Shown: piece by piece, positions 61,651-64,000 of the stretch
How positions within the stretch are numbered: position 1 is the first letter of the stretch
How the letters are laid out: each line of letters opens with the position of its first letter
DNA from: Comamonas halotolerans
GTDB lineage: Bacteria; Pseudomonadota; Gammaproteobacteria; Burkholderiales; Burkholderiaceae_C
Direction of reading: 5' to 3'
Assembly (NCBI RefSeq): GCF_030162935.1
Contig: NZ_JASAUZ010000056.1
Span: 124,001-188,000, forward strand
Length of the DNA: 64,000 nucleotides
Notes under the pieces: generated by a model
What the model saw: the letters and a program-made list of their open reading frames with translations, nothing else
What the model was told of the DNA's origin: nothing
Database searches by the model: none
Position numbers and translations under genes: made by a program

Positions 61651-62823
61651 CTAGCGTGGCATGCCGAGGCTGCGCTCGGCCATGAGATTCATCTGTATCT
61701 CATTGGTGCCCGCATAAATCGTGTCGGCACGGCTGACCAGCCATAGCTGCTGGAGCTTGGCGGTATCGTCGTCGCTCAATTGCAGCTCACCCTCGGCACC
61801 CAGCACATCCATGGCCAGCTCACCCAGGTCACGGTGCCAGTTGGACCATGCGTATTTGGAGACCGAGGCCACACGCTGTGGTGTGTCGTCTGCAGAGGCA
61901 CGCAAGGCATGGCTGCGCAGCGTCTGCAAACCCAGTGCAGCTTGCGCGATACGCTGGCGAATCAATGGGTCTCTGGAGGCGCCATTGCGTTTGGCCAGCG
62001 CAATCAGCAGGTCCAGCTCGTAGCGGAAATGCGCCTGCTGCCCAAGCGTGGACGCACCGCGCTCGCAACCGAGCAGATACATCGCCACCTTCCAGCCATC
62101 GCCCACAGGCCCCAGGTGCAGGCTGGCCTCGGTGCGAGCGCCGTCGAAGAACACCTCGTTGAATTCACAACTGCCCGTGATCTGACGAATCGGACGCACC
62201 TCCACGCCAGGCTGGCGCAGCGGCACCAGCAACAAGGTCATACCTGCATGGCGTGCACCACCGGCGGGCACATCCTCGGTGCGTGCCAGCACAAAAATCC
62301 ACTCCGATTCATGGGCCCAGGAGGTCCAGACTTTCTGACCATCAATCACCCATTCACCGGTTTGCGCATCCTGGCGTGCCTTGGTTCGGATGGCTGCAAG
62401 GTCAGAACCAGCACCTGGTTCCGAGTAGCCTTGTGCCCAATAATCACGCCCGGCAAGAATCCCTGGCAAAAAGCGTTCTTTCTGTTCTGGCGTTCCATAG
62501 GCCATCAGTGTGGGAGCCAGCAGCGTCTCACCAATATGGCCGATACGGCCAGGCCCGCCACAGCGCACATACTCCTCATGGAAAATGACCTGCAGCTCCA
62601 GCGGCAGGTTGCGCCCACCCAGCTCCGCAGGCCAGCCCAGCCCTGTCCAGCCACCGCGTGCCAGCTCCTGTTCCCAGGCCTTCGCAAGTTCAGCGTCATA
62701 ACCCGGTGAACCCAGCCCTGTGGCATGTTTGAGCGGTGTGAATGCACCGCTCAGGTGTTCTGCCATCCATGTCCGGACTTCGGCCCGGAATGCCTCTTTG
62801 ACATCTGCGTCGTGCATATTCAT
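61651..62823 (-). CDS. Acyl-CoA dehydrogenase, large partner subunit (pair C)
   Basis: The 390-residue protein has GLGWPAELGGRNLPLELQVI, GYSEPGAGSDLAAIRT, GQKVWTSWAHESEWIFVLAR and the closing YAGTNEIQMNLMAERSLGMP. Its start ATG 62823 overlaps the stop of the next gene upstream (ATGA) and follows AGGAGGAGCTTGT. The pair probably acts on a C/D-ring CoA thioester, as FadE31/32/33-type or ScdC1C2-type enzymes do; this follows from the IpdF-like neighbour rather than from residues. Confidence 0.84.
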   Translation of the reverse strand: MNMHDADVKEAFRAEVRTWMAEHLSGAFTPLKHATGLGSPGYDAELAKAWEQELARGGWTGLGWPAELGGRNLPLELQVIFHEEYVRCGGPGRIGHIGETLLAPTLMAYGTPEQKERFLPGILAGRDYWAQGYSEPGAGSDLAAIRTKARQDAQTGEWVIDGQKVWTSWAHESEWIFVLARTEDVPAGGARHAGMTLLLVPLRQPGVEVRPIRQITGSCEFNEVFFDGARTEASLHLGPVGDGWKVAMYLLGCERGASTLGQQAHFRYELDLLIALAKRNGASRDPLIRQRIAQAALGLQTLRSHALRASADDTPQRVASVSKYAWSNWHRDLGELAMDVLGAEGELQLSDDDTAKLQQLWLVSRADTIYAGTNEIQMNLMAERSLGMPR

Positions 62824-63959
62824 ACAAGCTCCTCCTGCGGTGCATCGAGCAACTGCTGGGCCACAGCCTCCCGCCACTGAGACACTGGTCCCAGACGCTG
62901 GCTGCTGGCCTGTGCACGGCGGAAATACAGATGCGGATCAAATTCCCAGGTAAAGCCCACTCCACCATGCAGCTGAATGCTTTCACGGGTGGCGAACAGT
63001 GCTGCTTCTGTTGCTTCCGTGCGCGCCTGTGCCGCAAACATCAGCAACTCGTTGTCGTCAACCCCTGTATCTGCCATGAAAGCTGCGCCATACACGGCGG
63101 AACGTGCTGTTTCCACTTTGACCAGCATCTGAGCCACACGATGCTTGAGGCCCTGAAACGTTGCCACGGCCTTGCCAAACTGATGGCGTTCCTTGGTGTA
63201 GTTGACCGTCAGGTCAAGCGCACGCTCTGCCACCCCCACTTGCTCCGCTGCCAGCCCTATTGCAGCCAGACTGCGCAAACGGGGCCACAGCGACTGCAAG
63301 GCATCGCCCTGGATCAACACATTCGCTGGTGACAAGCGCACCGCCTGGGCGTGCACATTGGCGCTGCTGCGCGTGGCGTCCACGGTTTGCAAAGGCTGTA
63401 CCTGCAGACCGGCGCTGGTGCCTGGTACTTCCAGCAATGCCACACTGCCGCAGGGCAGCTTGGCCGGCAAAATGAAGACATCCGCATGGCTGCCAGAACC
63501 CACCTGCTGCCACTGCCCGCTCAGCAGCAACGCATCGCCGTCCTGCACTGCCTTGGCATCGGCCTGCAATCCCCCGTGCACCGTCATGCCCAGCACACAC
63601 ACCTGCCCGGACTGCGCCAGGCGCTCCACGGTCTCAAGCCCGGCATCGCTGGCCGGCAGCTGTTGCCACAAAGGAGTCAGGGCAACAGCTGCATCAAAAA
63701 ATGGAATGCATGCCAGGTAGTAACCCATTTTTTCCTGCAGCAGCACCAGTTCCATCCAGCCCAGCCCCATACCACCAGCACGCTCAGGCAAAGCCACGCC
63801 CAACCAGCCCATGTCTGCAGCTTCCTGCCACAGCGCACGGTCGATGCCACCGCCTTCCTCCGACACTTTGCGTACCTGCGCCGAAGTACTTTTTTCCTGC
63901 AAAAAGACGTCTGCACTCTCGGCAATCATCTTTTGCTCATCATTCAAACGTAAATCCAT
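62820..63959 (-). CDS. Acyl-CoA dehydrogenase, small partner subunit (pair C)
   Basis: The 379-residue protein begins MDLRLNDEQKMIAESADVFL and contains PERAGGMGLGWMELVLLQEK, KERHQFGKAVATFQGLKHRV and IQLHGGVGFTWEFDPHLYF, but lacks the SEPGAGSDLA segment of its partner. It forms the third unequal dehydrogenase pair of the window. The start is ATG 63959 (AGGCGAGGCTTC before it). Only 41 bases of upstream sequence are visible, so the operon may continue beyond the window. Confidence 0.83.
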   Translation of the reverse strand: MDLRLNDEQKMIAESADVFLQEKSTSAQVRKVSEEGGGIDRALWQEAADMGWLGVALPERAGGMGLGWMELVLLQEKMGYYLACIPFFDAAVALTPLWQQLPASDAGLETVERLAQSGQVCVLGMTVHGGLQADAKAVQDGDALLLSGQWQQVGSGSHADVFILPAKLPCGSVALLEVPGTSAGLQVQPLQTVDATRSSANVHAQAVRLSPANVLIQGDALQSLWPRLRSLAAIGLAAEQVGVAERALDLTVNYTKERHQFGKAVATFQGLKHRVAQMLVKVETARSAVYGAAFMADTGVDDNELLMFAAQARTEATEAALFATRESIQLHGGVGFTWEFDPHLYFRRAQASSQRLGPVSQWREAVAQQLLDAPQEELV

Positions 63960-64000
63960 GAAGCCTCGCCTAGGTCTGTGTTTCATCCAGAGCGGTGAGG

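Overview
The window looks like a chromosomal segment of a Comamonas-type betaproteobacterium (Comamonadaceae). It carries a large aerobic steroid and bile-acid degradation cluster. The assignment rests on the gene order scdA-kshB-tesI-tesH-tesA2 // tesA1-tesD-tesE-tesF-tesG, which I recall from Comamonas testosteroni, and on a ketosteroid isomerase and a 3-alpha-hydroxysteroid dehydrogenase whose lengths and catalytic residue numbers match the classical C. testosteroni enzymes. The proteins I can compare from memory are similar but not identical to C. testosteroni, so a related species is likely. No rRNA, tRNA, CRISPR array or insertion sequence was seen.

Layout. Positions 1-5638 hold an AT-rich chaperone-usher fimbrial operon (end of a pilin, chaperone, usher, tip adhesin, second chaperone) unlike the GC-richer remainder. 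Positions 5961-18563 hold the A/B-ring genes: a minus-strand operon (tesA2, tesH, tesI, kshB, scdA) divergent from a plus-strand operon (tesA1DEFG). Positions 18790-20958 encode a hydratase-aldolase pair. Positions 21352-29301 hold two converging units for envelope proteins: a Ycf48-like propeller plus an RND transporter, and DUF1329, DUF1302 and an exported alpha/beta hydrolase. Positions 29761-42732 are one long minus-strand side-chain operon with two CoA ligases, two acyl-CoA dehydrogenase pairs and a module like the mycobacterial igr operon (two MaoC proteins, one with DUF35, and an Ltp2-like aldolase). Positions 42840-53371 hold an enoyl-CoA hydratase, ketosteroid isomerase (ksi), hsdA, a Bai-like flavoenzyme, a 7-alpha-HSDH, an aldehyde dehydrogenase, a transporter, an SDR and kshA. 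Positions 53456-58703 hold an EthD-like protein, a second transporter, a GMC oxidoreductase and a LuxR-type regulator resembling TeiR/TesR. Positions 58744-63959 hold thiolase, MaoC, IpdF-like SDR and an acyl-CoA dehydrogenase pair, fitting C/D-ring degradation that continues past the window.

How it works together (inference from families): hydroxysteroid dehydrogenases (hsdA, 7-alpha-HSDH) and ksi produce 3-keto-4-ene steroids. The C5 side chain is removed in two CoA-dependent rounds joined by the aldehyde dehydrogenase. TesH, TesI and KshAB open ring B. TesA1A2 and TesD-G, together with a meta-cleavage dioxygenase that is not in the window, degrade ring A to central metabolites. ScdA activates the remaining C/D-ring acid.

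The most striking unexplained signal is a recurring operator-like element, GTC-N6-GACGATG, in front of most transcription units of the cluster and usually with GACGATG nearest the gene. It ties the two envelope units, whose role in steroid uptake or efflux is not established, to the catabolic genes as one probable regulon.
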